From the NCBI GenBank assembly GCA_018660825.1, contig JABJJO010000084.1:86115-150114 (forward strand): a stretch of DNA of 64,000 nucleotides, in the 5' to 3' direction. The notes under the pieces were generated by a model, which saw only the letters and a program-made list of their open reading frames with translations, had not been told where the DNA came from and did not search any database. Every line of letters starts with the position of its first letter. Positions within the stretch are counted from its first letter, which is position 1. Below are positions 18,045 through 26,778 of this stretch, in pieces. The position numbers were made by a program, and so were the translations under genes. The stretch is from Planctomycetaceae bacterium. Its GTDB lineage: Bacteria > Planctomycetota > Planctomycetia > Pirellulales > Pirellulaceae.

Positions 18045-18825
18045 CGTGGCCTCCTTGCCTCAACCTTTTCAGCATCAGCCCGGCCACGTACGCTGCTTTG
18101 AAACCAGCGTCAACATTGACCACCACGACGTTCGACGCACAACTATTAAGCATCCCCAACAGTGCGGTGAATCCACCTAACGCCGTGCCATAACCAACAC
18201 TCGTCGGCACAGCGATAATCGGACTATCGACATGGCCACCTATCACACTAGGCAAAGCTCCTTCCATACCCGCCACAACAATTAAGACGTCCGCCGCACG
18301 CAATTGTGCGCGATGATCTAACAGACGCTGTGGACCAGCAACTCCAATATCATGAATAACCTGTGGCTCGGCTCCCATCCACAACAACGTCTCACGTGCT
18401 TCTTCAGCAACCGGCAAGTCACTTGTTCCCGCTGTCACAATCGTGATAATCCCGTTTAGTTTTTGCTCGGGCACAGCAATACTTCGCAGAGTGCGCGACT
18501 TGGCATTGAAAATCATGTGCGGCAAACACTCCACAACATGTTGTCCCTTCGCATCACTGACTCGAGTCACTAGCGACAATTGCCCCACCGCATATTGTGT
18601 TCGCAAGATATCAACGATTGTGCCAGCATCTTTGCTCTCACCATAAATCACTTCGGGAAAACCGCAACGCTGTTCGCGGTCGAGGTCCATCGTCACCTCG
18701 ACCCCAGTCAAGTCTGGCGTAACCTGAGCCTGCATACGAGCGGCGATCGTAGACTGCGCGTCAGTCAAACTCAACTGCCCGGATGCAACTTGATGTAATA
18801 AATCAAGGATTTGATTTTGATCCAT
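18037..18825 (-). CDS. larB: LarB-like pyridinium-3,5-biscarboxylic acid mononucleotide synthase
   Basis: 262 residues. LarB carboxylates nicotinic acid adenine dinucleotide in the first step to the nickel-pincer cofactor of lactate racemase and related enzymes. The C-terminal half is an AIR-carboxylase-like fold: ITIVTAGTSDLPVAEEA, VIVVAGMEGALPSVIGGHVDSPIIAVPTSVGYG, and the N-terminal half carries GFPEVIYGESK. The partners larC and larE are not in the window. It heads the larB-nnrD-ribF-nrnA run, so three of its genes handle nicotinamide, flavin or nucleotide metabolism. Confidence 0.92.
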   Translation of the reverse strand: MDQNQILDLLHQVASGQLSLTDAQSTIAARMQAQVTPDLTGVEVTMDLDREQRCGFPEVIYGESKDAGTIVDILRTQYAVGQLSLVTRVSDAKGQHVVECLPHMIFNAKSRTLRSIAVPEQKLNGIITIVTAGTSDLPVAEEARETLLWMGAEPQVIHDIGVAGPQRLLDHRAQLRAADVLIVVAGMEGALPSVIGGHVDSPIIAVPTSVGYGTALGGFTALLGMLNSCASNVVVVNVDAGFKAAYVAGLMLKRLRQGGHDG

Positions 18826-19095
18826 CTGCCAAATTCCATTTGTAATCTAAACCGTACTTTCAACGTCTCTATATTGGTACGCAATGCCACACCAATCGTC
18901 AACATCTACTAGACCTTACCCATCGCAAATGCCGAAACCTATAGTACCGCCAGTGTGAACAATTTAAACAACATTTCGTTTCGTAAACACAACGTCTACT
19001 ATTACAGATTACGCCACCAAGACAACTTTATTTTACGACCATTTTCGCCCGCACTACGTAAAACACCTATAAACTAATCTCTTGACAGCAGATAC

Positions 19096-20217
19096 ATGAC
19101 TACTCGTAAACTCCGCATCGCTAATTTCATTCCATCCCTTAGCGGTGGCGGAGCGGAACGTGTGGTAATTAATCTGTGTGCAAGTTTTCCGCGAGACGAA
19201 GTACAACCCGTCTTGATCGCTGGTTCATTGACGGGGCCATTTGTCGATAACATCGCCGGGGACGTCGAAGTCGTGGACTTGAAATGTGCAAACATTCGAC
19301 ACACCATCGGACCGCTGCGGGATTATGTGAGACAGGCAAACCTAGATCTTTTGATTTCCCACTTGAGCCATGCCAACATTGCCGCGCTGTGGGCGATGCG
19401 CAAACTTCACAAACGAAACCAAGGATTGAAACTTCCAGAAGTTGCTGTTGTGGAACACATGACGATGTCCGCTTACCGAGGCGCGAAATGGCGCGATAGG
19501 TTCATCCGTCCCCTCGCTCGACGACTCTACAAATCCGCCGATCGAGTCGTCGCTGTCTCAAACGCCGCCGCTCGAGACTTAGAACAACAATTGCGACTAC
19601 CAACGTCTAGCGTCACCACCATTTATAATCCCGTTGTCAGTGCGCATATTCACGATAGTCGTCAAGAACCGTTGCAGCATCCGTTTGTCGAACAACGTTC
19701 CGAACCATTAATCTTAGCAGTCGGTCGATTATCAGCGCAAAAAGATTATCCCACATTGATCCATGCGTTCGCCCAGTTGCAACCAGTAGCGGCATCTCGA
19801 CTGGCTATTCTCGGTGACGGTGAAGAACGAGCTAACATCAAAGCGCTCATTGATAAACTGGGGTTAACGGAGCGTGTTTGTCTTGTGGGGTTTACTGACA
19901 ATCCATACCAGTGGATGCAACGGGCGGACCTATACGTGCTCTCTTCGCGCTGGGAAGCATTGCCAACCGTCTTAATTGAAGCCATGGCATGTGGCTGCAA
20001 TTTTGTGTCGACAGATTGCCCCAGCGGCCCGGCGGAAATTCTCGGCGAGCGTTTTGCCCAGCGTCTCACACCCTGTGGCGATCCAATCGCCTTGGCGACT
20101 GCCATCAAGCAAGCCCTTGATGAGCCACTCGATGACGCGGAAGTGATCAGGCACGCCTCACAATTTAATTTTACCACAGCCGCTCAAAGGTATATCGAAC
20201 TTTTATCGCGACGATGA
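19096..20217 (+). CDS. Glycosyltransferase family 4 (group 1)
   Basis: 373-residue GT-B enzyme. The N-terminal FIPSLSGGGAERVVINL is the usual opening of family 4 transferases. The C-terminal donor-binding half shows LILAVGRLSAQKDYPTLIHAFA, LAILGDGEER, VCLVGFTDNPYQWM and the EX7E-type region SRWEALPTVLIEAMACG. Likely adds a nucleotide-sugar unit to surface glycan or lipopolysaccharide. Acceptor and sugar unknown. It stands alone with about 270 bp of upstream DNA shared divergently with larB; I see no clear operator there. A TTGACA at 19082-19087 lies too close to the start codon to be its -35. Confidence 0.9.
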   Translation: MTTRKLRIANFIPSLSGGGAERVVINLCASFPRDEVQPVLIAGSLTGPFVDNIAGDVEVVDLKCANIRHTIGPLRDYVRQANLDLLISHLSHANIAALWAMRKLHKRNQGLKLPEVAVVEHMTMSAYRGAKWRDRFIRPLARRLYKSADRVVAVSNAAARDLEQQLRLPTSSVTTIYNPVVSAHIHDSRQEPLQHPFVEQRSEPLILAVGRLSAQKDYPTLIHAFAQLQPVAASRLAILGDGEERANIKALIDKLGLTERVCLVGFTDNPYQWMQRADLYVLSSRWEALPTVLIEAMACGCNFVSTDCPSGPAEILGERFAQRLTPCGDPIALATAIKQALDEPLDDAEVIRHASQFNFTTAAQRYIELLSRR

Positions 20218-20389
20218 TTTTTGTATTCGCGCAGCTAACAAATTCGCGCATTTTTGGGGCCCGATATATTCATAACCATAAAACTCCGATGCTCTCAGGA
20301 CTTGCCAGACCAACAAACCCAAATCACAATAACAAACTGAAGGTTTGGATATTTAATACATATACACTAGAAACAGAAAGACTCGCGAA

Positions 20390-21604
20390 ATGCCCAGTTG
20401 CGTATTAGCTTATTCCGGTGGATTAGATACGTCCGTAATTCTTGGTTGGTTACAAGACGAAGGATACGATGTGCATTGTGTCTACGTTGACCTTGGACAA
20501 CCGTGTGAAGACCGCGAAGCGATCATGAAAAAAGCGCACGACTGCGGCGCCGCAAGCGCACGAATTGTCGATGTCCAGGAAGAACTGTGCCGTGATTTCG
20601 CCTTTCCCGTTCTACAATGGCAAGCTAAATACGAGAGTATTTACTTATTGGGCACATCCATCGCCCGCCCGTTGATCTCCAAAGTCTGCTTACAAGTAGC
20701 CCGCGAAGTTGGCGCCGTTGCCTACGCGCACGGTGCCACTGGCAAGGGCAACGACCAATGCCGCTTTCAACTCGCAGCAGAAGCGTTAGATCCCGGTGTC
20801 AAAATGATTGCGCCTTGGAGAATCCAAAAATTCCGTGATTTGTTTCCAGGACGCACGGAAATGATTGCCTATTGCGAAAACAAAAACATTCCCATTAAGG
20901 TTTCCACCTCCAAACCGTACAGCTCCGATGAAAACTGTTTACACATTAGCTACGAAGCAGGAGATCTTGAAGATTTGCAACGCAACGGCGTCGACACCGT
21001 TGATTTTGGCATGGGTGTCTCCCCCGAGGAAGCTCCTGATGAACGTGAACAAGTTACCATCCGCATTGAGCACGGCGTCCCTCTGACTGTCAACGGCAAT
21101 GACCTTAATCCATTGGAAATCGTCCAGGCATTGAACGACATCGGCGGCCGTAACGGCGTCGGTCGAATCGATATGGTTGAAAATAGATTCGTGGGGATGA
21201 AAAGCCGCGGAGTGTATGAAGCACCCGGTATGACAATTCTATACGATGCCCTGTTGGTGCTAGAACAACTCACCCTAGACCGTGACCTCACACACCTCCG
21301 CGATCGCCTCAAAGCCGACGTTGCTGAAATGGTTTATTACGGCCACTGGTATTGTGCCAAAATGGATGCACTGTTGGCATTCATTAAAGAGTCGATGCGG
21401 CACGTTTCCGGCGAAGTACAACTAAGCTTGTACAAGGGCAACATCATTGTTGACAGCCGTACTAGCGAAAACAGCTTGTATGACGAAGGGATCGCAACGA
21501 TGGAAGGCGGTGGATCTTATAACCAAGACGACGCGGAGGGTTTCCTGCGAATCATGGGGTTGCCTTACCGAGTGCAAGGCCGGACAACACCACGTGAGTA
21601 TTGA
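20390..21604 (+). CDS. argG: Argininosuccinate synthase
   Basis: Ligates citrulline and aspartate with ATP in arginine biosynthesis. 404 residues. The P-loop-like N-terminus LAYSGGLDTSVILGWL, AHGATGKGNDQCRF, APWR, SSDENCLHISYE and GVGRIDMVENRFVGMKSRGVYEAPG are diagnostic. The upstream region (20218-20389) was read for an ARG-box-like palindrome or an Arg-rich leader peptide, and none was convincing. Followed by a hairpin that may end transcription for both convergent genes. Confidence 0.98.
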   Translation: MPSCVLAYSGGLDTSVILGWLQDEGYDVHCVYVDLGQPCEDREAIMKKAHDCGAASARIVDVQEELCRDFAFPVLQWQAKYESIYLLGTSIARPLISKVCLQVAREVGAVAYAHGATGKGNDQCRFQLAAEALDPGVKMIAPWRIQKFRDLFPGRTEMIAYCENKNIPIKVSTSKPYSSDENCLHISYEAGDLEDLQRNGVDTVDFGMGVSPEEAPDEREQVTIRIEHGVPLTVNGNDLNPLEIVQALNDIGGRNGVGRIDMVENRFVGMKSRGVYEAPGMTILYDALLVLEQLTLDRDLTHLRDRLKADVAEMVYYGHWYCAKMDALLAFIKESMRHVSGEVQLSLYKGNIIVDSRTSENSLYDEGIATMEGGGSYNQDDAEGFLRIMGLPYRVQGRTTPREY

Positions 21605-21608
21605 ACAC

Positions 21609-21645
21609 GTTAGCCCTGAGAGTCAGTGATGCTAACAATTATTTT
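21609..21645. terminator. Candidate bidirectional terminator between argG and lipoprotein gene
   Basis: GTTAGC (21609-21614) pairs with GCTAAC (21631-21636), and CTGA/TCAG pair inside around GAG. AATTATTTTAT follows. The position between two convergent genes supports a terminator, though the T-tract is interrupted. Confidence 0.45.
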
Positions 21646-21657
21646 ATGACTTGCCCG

Positions 21658-22176
21658 CTAAAGGCCTGCGCGGGTTTTGAAATTGCCAAGCATCTTATCT
21701 AGCTCTCCCGTCGCGTGTTGTCTGATAATAATGTAATCACCATCGTGAATAGCGTAGTCATTGATCGGTTCAACCCGGCGGAACTCTGGATTAAATTCAA
21801 TGTCCAGCGGCAGAAAACGCATGGGGTCATCCGTCGGACGGCGCAGTTTGATCGTCATAAAATTGAACTGCTCAATCGCTTTGGATTCACGCAGTGCATC
21901 TTGGATAAACATGCCCGAGCGTAATTCAAACTTGGCCCGTTGCTTGACGCCGTATGCATTTTGAATCTCAACGGTGTAGTGACCAAAAGCAGATTGCGGA
22001 GTCTGATAGGTTACCTGCTTGGCGGCTAACTGCATCATTTCAGTTTTTTCACTGAGCAAATCATTCGGTGCACGCATTACTTGCTCCTTATTTCCCGTCA
22101 TTGAGCATCCGCTTAGAATACCAATAATCACGGTGAAATATAGAAAACGCACCACTTTCAAAGATTTATCTTTCAT
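21658..22176 (-). CDS. Hypothetical lipoprotein with ubiquitin/SLBB-like C-terminal region
   Basis: 172 residues. The N-terminus is hydrophobic and ends in the lipobox ILSGC, with the lipidated Cys at residue 24. After a short linker, the region from about residue 60 is beta-rich. Its ending, INDYAIHDGDYIIIRQ, has the shape of an SLBB or soluble-ligand-binding turn (GD-hydrophobic-hydrophobic-V), as in polysaccharide export lipoproteins. FELRSGMFIQDALRES is compatible with the helix of the same fold. I recognise no named family. Envelope-anchored; function unknown. It diverges from pyrB across about 280 bp. Confidence 0.7.
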   Translation of the reverse strand: MKDKSLKVVRFLYFTVIIGILSGCSMTGNKEQVMRAPNDLLSEKTEMMQLAAKQVTYQTPQSAFGHYTVEIQNAYGVKQRAKFELRSGMFIQDALRESKAIEQFNFMTIKLRRPTDDPMRFLPLDIEFNPEFRRVEPINDYAIHDGDYIIIRQHATGELDKMLGNFKTRAGL

Positions 22177-22355
22177 CTTGTCTTATATTCCGTAACAGGT
22201 AAATTATTTTTACAGCAAACAAACCAACACTCCAATGAACAAATACTTTGGACTGTGTGAGCGACGAATCGGCAGATAACTACAAAATCTTTACTCTAAT
22301 CGTTAAGACCTACAAAAAATCTCAAACAATCTTATCGTGCTTTGGTTTTCTAGCG

Positions 22356-22384
22356 CTCACAGGCCTACCCAACGGTGCTAAAAT
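22356..22384 (+). promoter_or_regulatory. Candidate extended -10 promoter for pyrB
   Basis: CTCACA (22356-22361, 4/6), a 17-nt spacer, and TAAAAT (22379-22384, 5/6) preceded by TGC, the extended -10 signature. It lies about 74 bases before the pyrB start. No UMP-responsive leader structure was recognised in between. Confidence 0.4.
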
Positions 22385-22457
22385 CGCTCAAACGCTATAA
22401 AACACGCGTTCACGTCCGAACAACACAAATTCTGCAACTTACTAAGGGAAAATCTTC

Positions 22458-23462
22458 GTGGGGACGACCAACCCAAATTCGGAATTCACTACCGCTGCAG
22501 ATCTAGTTCCGCAGTCGTGGAAACACCGTCATTTATTGGGACTCGAAAATCTCAGCCAAGAAGATATCACCACGCTCTTAGGGACGGCGATTACACTAAA
22601 ATCCGCAACTAACGGGTGCCACAATAAACTCGACATCCTCGCTGGCCTAACGATCGCCAACATGTTTTTTGAGGACTCGACACGCACACGTAACAGTTTT
22701 AGTTTAGCGGCTCGACGACTCGGAGCAGAAACCGTTGAATTCTCAGCTAGCTCAAGCAGTGTGAGTAAAGGTGAAACGTTAATTGATACAGCGAAGACAA
22801 TTGAGGCAATGAATGTCGATGCGATTGTAATTCGTCACAGTACGCCAGGCAGTCCACATTTACTTTCAAACAACGTTGACTGCAGCATCCTCAATGCTGG
22901 AGATGGACCACACGAACATCCCACGCAAGGGATGCTCGACATCATGACGATCTACGAACAACGCGGTTCGATCGAAGGCTTGACCGTGGCAATGGTCGGC
23001 GACATTACTTACAGCCGTACGGCCCGATCCAACATCTGGGGACTCAAAAAACTTGGAGCACACGTTATCGTTTGCGGACCTTCGACGTTAGTTTCCCAGG
23101 CTTGGGAACAATACGGAGTCGAAGTATCACACAACCTTGATGACATCATCCCCCGTTGCGATGTCTTGAATCTCTTGCGGATTCAATTTGAACGACAATA
23201 CACTCGACCGTTTCCATCGGTGCGTGAATACGCTTTCCTTTACGGCATGAACAAAGAACGAATGGCGCACGCCAAAGAAGGTATTCTAATCTTGGCTCCC
23301 GGGCCAATTAATCGCGGAGTGGAAGTAACTCCTGAAGTGGCGGATGGCCCGCACTCGGTTATCCTAAACCAAGTCACCAATGGCATCGCCGTTCGAATGG
23401 CTGCACTCACACTTACCACCACAGCAAATCAGCGGCAGTCACCAAATGGAGGCAACATATAG
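22458..23462 (+). CDS. pyrB: Aspartate carbamoyltransferase catalytic chain
   Basis: Second step of pyrimidine biosynthesis: carbamoyl phosphate plus aspartate to carbamoyl aspartate. 334 residues. Carbamoyl-phosphate site [12 protein letters not shown]; then [38 protein letters not shown], the aspartate-domain [13 protein letters not shown], and LAPGPINRG. The start is GTG with AAGGGA about ten bases upstream. No pyrI regulatory chain is present. The degenerate dihydroorotase gene starts two bases after the stop, which suggests a joint PyrB-PyrC' complex. Confidence 0.97.
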   Translation: MGTTNPNSEFTTAADLVPQSWKHRHLLGLENLSQEDITTLLGTAITLKSATNGCHNKLDILAGLTIANMFFEDSTRTRNSFSLAARRLGAETVEFSASSSSVSKGETLIDTAKTIEAMNVDAIVIRHSTPGSPHLLSNNVDCSILNAGDGPHEHPTQGMLDIMTIYEQRGSIEGLTVAMVGDITYSRTARSNIWGLKKLGAHVIVCGPSTLVSQAWEQYGVEVSHNLDDIIPRCDVLNLLRIQFERQYTRPFPSVREYAFLYGMNKERMAHAKEGILILAPGPINRGVEVTPEVADGPHSVILNQVTNGIAVRMAALTLTTTANQRQSPNGGNI

Positions 23463-23464
23463 TA

Positions 23465-24799
23465 ATGTCTCACTCGTCGCCCACCAATTCGCCAACGAAA
23501 AACAGTCTGCTCATTCGCGGCGGCCGGATAATAGACCCGAGCCAAGATTATGATGGCGTTGCCGACATGCTTGTCACCGATGGTGTCATCGTAGAAATCG
23601 GCGAGAATCTCTCCGGCAACAGCACCGTTATCGATGCCACAAATAAGATCGTAGCTCCCGGACTGGTCGATATTCATGTGCAACTACGCGAACCCGGATT
23701 CGAAGAAGACGAATGTATTGCGACCGGAACCGCGGCGGCAATCGCCGGCGGTTTCACTTCGATCGCCTGTCTCCCCAACACTTCCCCCGCCATCGATACA
23801 CAAGCTCAAATTCAATTCATTCAGCAAAAGGCGCTGCTAGCTGACAATTGCAATGTGTACGTCATTGCTAGTGTCAGCAAAAATCGCCAAGGCGAAGAAT
23901 TAGCGGAGATGGGGATGCTGGCTGAAACTGGCGCGGTGGGGTTCTCTGACGCTCCAGCACCACTGGGCAACACCGACCTGTTTCGGCGGGCTCTTGAATA
24001 CAGCAAAATGTTTAACAAACCAATCATTGACCATCCAGAACTTCCCGAGTTGTCTCAATCTGGAATCATGCATGCCGGTGCGACTTCAATGGTGCTAGGA
24101 CTCTCAGGAATGCATCCAGACTCCGAAGAACTCGCCACCGGACGTGATCTGCGACTATGTGAAACAACCGGCGGGCGACTACATTTAATGGATATTTCTA
24201 CTCAAGGCAGTGTCGAATTGATTCGACGAGCCAAGGGCAGGGGAGTCGGCGTTACGGCTGAAGTTTGTATCGCAAATCTGTTCCTCACCGATGAATTGTT
24301 GAGAAGTTTTGATTCAAATTACAAGGTCAATCCGCCGCTTCGCAGCCAACAACATATCGCTGCCTGTATTGCTGGACTAGCTGATGGGACACTCGATGTC
24401 ATTACAAGCGGACATGCGCCGCGAGCGATTGAAAAAAAGATGACAGAACTCGACCGCGCACCATTTGGCATGAGCCAAATTGAATTAACGCTGGGATTAG
24501 CAATTACACATTTAGTAAAGCCAGGGCATCTCGATATTTCGACTCTGATTGCCAAGTTGTCGACGAACCCAGCAATCGCGCTTGGTCTTAACGAACCCAG
24601 CTATCACCAAAAAGGTACACTCGCTATCGGAGCATCGGCAGACATTACCATCATCGATCCCAATGCCGCCTGGACCGTACAGCCTGAGTCCATGGTTTCG
24701 CGTAGTCATAACACTCCCTTAGCTGGCGCTGAGTTAATCGGTCGTGCCGACACCGTAATTATTGGCGGCTGCGTCAAAACTATATGCACCGGAACATAA
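23465..24799 (+). CDS. Dihydroorotase-like protein without the metal-binding residues (PyrC')
   Basis: 444 residues with clear type I dihydroorotase architecture: GLVDIHVQLREPG, SIACLPNTSPAIDT, KVNPPLRS and the composite-sandwich ends. The zinc ligands are mostly gone. HxH is His71-Val-Gln73; FSDDG is FSDAP, so the bridging Asp is Ala163; the second His of HxxHxST is Asp243; TPHH is CIAN; TDHAP is SGHAP, so the catalytic Asp is Gly316. His190 remains. Known parallels are the inactive PyrC' proteins of Pseudomonas, which hold the aspartate carbamoyltransferase together. The start lies two bases after the pyrB stop. It is very probably structural; a true pyrC should exist elsewhere. Confidence 0.93.
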   Translation: MSHSSPTNSPTKNSLLIRGGRIIDPSQDYDGVADMLVTDGVIVEIGENLSGNSTVIDATNKIVAPGLVDIHVQLREPGFEEDECIATGTAAAIAGGFTSIACLPNTSPAIDTQAQIQFIQQKALLADNCNVYVIASVSKNRQGEELAEMGMLAETGAVGFSDAPAPLGNTDLFRRALEYSKMFNKPIIDHPELPELSQSGIMHAGATSMVLGLSGMHPDSEELATGRDLRLCETTGGRLHLMDISTQGSVELIRRAKGRGVGVTAEVCIANLFLTDELLRSFDSNYKVNPPLRSQQHIAACIAGLADGTLDVITSGHAPRAIEKKMTELDRAPFGMSQIELTLGLAITHLVKPGHLDISTLIAKLSTNPAIALGLNEPSYHQKGTLAIGASADITIIDPNAAWTVQPESMVSRSHNTPLAGAELIGRADTVIIGGCVKTICTGT

Positions 24800-24827
24800 A
24801 CTTAAGTCGTTCATTGGATCAACGAAG

Positions 24828-25460
24828 ATGAATCGCTCGAATCCACCAGCACACAATGCCCCGCTTTTTTTGATCGACGGGTACAATCTGTGGTGGAACA
24901 CCGGTGAGTTTGGTCCAGACAACGACGACGGAACTCTACAGGGAGCACGTGACTCACTGACGAACTGGTTGATTACGACACTTCCAACGAACCTTCGAAA
25001 AAAAACAGTGATCGTGTTCGACGCAAAAAACCCACCACCAAACCGAAGGTTTCTCTTTGATCGCAGTAGCATTACCATTCATTTTGCCGTCGGCTATCCG
25101 GACGCGGACACTTTGATGGAAGAGTATATTCGTATACACCATGCCCCCCGAAATCTAACCGTAGTTACCAGCGATCATCGGATTCAACGTGCAGCCAAAC
25201 GCAAACGCGCCACTGCCATGGACGCTGACCGTTGGGCACGACAAATCCAACATCAATTCCAAAACGCCGACGACAACCAGACTAATAACGCCAAATCTAA
25301 TCCCGCACTATCCGATCATGAAGTAATCGGCTGGATGAAAGGATTTGGTATCGACTCACAGCAAGAAGCATCACAACTAGAGCAGGAAATCGAGCAGCAA
25401 CTGAAGCTAGAACGACAGCAATGCGGTCAACCAACAGGGAAGCCCCGGCGACCGCAATGA
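24828..25460 (+). CDS. NYN-domain (YacP/Rae1-like) putative ribonuclease
   Basis: About 210 residues. A PIN-like NYN domain is shown by LFLIDGYNLWW near the N-terminus, KTVIVFDAKN, AVGYPDADTLMEEYI and NLTVVTSDHRIQRAAKRKRATAMDAD, giving the acidic cluster of the active site. YacP (Rae1) of Bacillus subtilis is a ribosome-associated endoribonuclease. The C-terminal tail of about 50 residues is charged and helical with a Q/E-rich stretch. The open frame reaches back to 24762 inside the preceding gene; ATG 24828 is used because the domain begins right after it. Confidence 0.85.
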   Translation: MNRSNPPAHNAPLFLIDGYNLWWNTGEFGPDNDDGTLQGARDSLTNWLITTLPTNLRKKTVIVFDAKNPPPNRRFLFDRSSITIHFAVGYPDADTLMEEYIRIHHAPRNLTVVTSDHRIQRAAKRKRATAMDADRWARQIQHQFQNADDNQTNNAKSNPALSDHEVIGWMKGFGIDSQQEASQLEQEIEQQLKLERQQCGQPTGKPRRPQ

Positions 25461-25615
25461 GTCCCATTTTTCATCTGATTGGTCCTTATTTGCTCGTTAC
25501 TTTTCACCTAAACTCTACGGTTACTTAATTAGTGATTTAACTAAATCAAGTAACCGGCACAAAACCAACAACCTCAGGCTCGATCTTCACAACCCTCCCT
25601 TCGGACACCCTATCG

Positions 25616-26758
25616 ATGACGGCAAAATCAGTTCTTGATGACATCCGCAAAAAAATTGACGACCAACAGCGACTTTCATTTGACGATGGAATGTTTCTTT
25701 ATCGCAACGACACACCGTTGCAAGCTGTCGGTGAATTAGCCAATATTGTCCGTGAACGCATCAGTGGAAACGTTGCTTACTACAATATCAACACACATCT
25801 GAACCCGACCAACATCTGCGTTTACCGGTGTAATTTCTGCGCGTTTAGAGCAGATTTGCGAGAAGAACGTGGCTATGCGATGAGTGACGACGAAATCCTA
25901 CAGCGGGGGCAAGAGGCGACTGACAATGGGTGCACCGAAGTCCACATTGTCGGTGGATTGCACCACCAAAAAGATTACGAATGGTATTTAAACATAGTGC
26001 GCCTGTTAAACGATACCTACCCACAACTTCACCTGAAAGCGTGGACGTCCGTTGAGATAAATTGGTTTGAGTTTTTAACCAAAAAGAACATCCGCCAGAT
26101 TCTCGAAGACATGCTCGAAGTTGGGCTTGGAAGCATGCCCGGCGGTGGAGCGGAAATATTCCACCCTGAGATTCGTGATCAGATTTGTGAGCACAAAGCC
26201 GATACCGGAAAGTGGTTTGAAACGCACCGCACAGCTCACCAACTAGGAATCAACACGAATGCCACGATGCTCTACGGACATATTGAAAATGAGTTCCACC
26301 GCATCGACCATCTAATACGCTTGCGCGAACAACAAGATGAAACAGGTGGTTTTCAAACTTTCATACCCCTTGCATTTCACCCAGAAAATACCGGACTAGC
26401 CCACTTGAAGAAACCGTCTGCGCTTTTAGATTTGCGAACGATCGCCGTGTCGCGATTGATGCTCGACAACTTCCCGCATATCAAAGCGTACTGGATCATG
26501 CTCGGCATCGGCACCGCACAAACAGCATTGTCCTATGGTGCCGACGATCTCGATGGCACGGTCCGCCACGAACTCATCTATCATGACGCTGGGGCCACAA
26601 CGCCAGAGGAAGTATCCGTCGCCAAGTTGGAAGAGTTAATCCGCGAAGCTGGCCGCGAACCAATTGAACGCGACACCCTCTACAACCAAATTATCCGTGA
26701 TCCACACGACCCATCGAAATGGGCAACCGGCGAGAAACTAGCCAGCACGCTACCGTAA
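25616..26758 (+). CDS. mqnE: Aminodeoxyfutalosine synthase (radical SAM)
   Basis: Second step of the futalosine route to menaquinone: joins 3-[(1-carboxyvinyl)oxy]benzoate to adenosine from SAM. 380 residues. The [4Fe-4S] motif is CVYRCNFC preceded by HLNPTNI. EVHIVGGLHH, KAWTSVEI, LEVGLGSMPGGGAEIFHPEIR and NTNATMLYGHIE are typical of MqnE and separate it from MqnC. The late menaquinone genes (menG, ubiX, prenyltransferase) are on the other strand 1.2 kb away. Convergent with the HEAT lipoprotein gene. Confidence 0.95.
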   Translation: MTAKSVLDDIRKKIDDQQRLSFDDGMFLYRNDTPLQAVGELANIVRERISGNVAYYNINTHLNPTNICVYRCNFCAFRADLREERGYAMSDDEILQRGQEATDNGCTEVHIVGGLHHQKDYEWYLNIVRLLNDTYPQLHLKAWTSVEINWFEFLTKKNIRQILEDMLEVGLGSMPGGGAEIFHPEIRDQICEHKADTGKWFETHRTAHQLGINTNATMLYGHIENEFHRIDHLIRLREQQDETGGFQTFIPLAFHPENTGLAHLKKPSALLDLRTIAVSRLMLDNFPHIKAYWIMLGIGTAQTALSYGADDLDGTVRHELIYHDAGATTPEEVSVAKLEELIREAGREPIERDTLYNQIIRDPHDPSKWATGEKLASTLP

Positions 26759-26778
26759 GAGCACACCCAATACTCTTT

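Noticed and set aside
20218..20389. Arginine leader or ARG box before argG
   Set aside because: No Arg codon run and no convincing palindrome of the ARG-box type.
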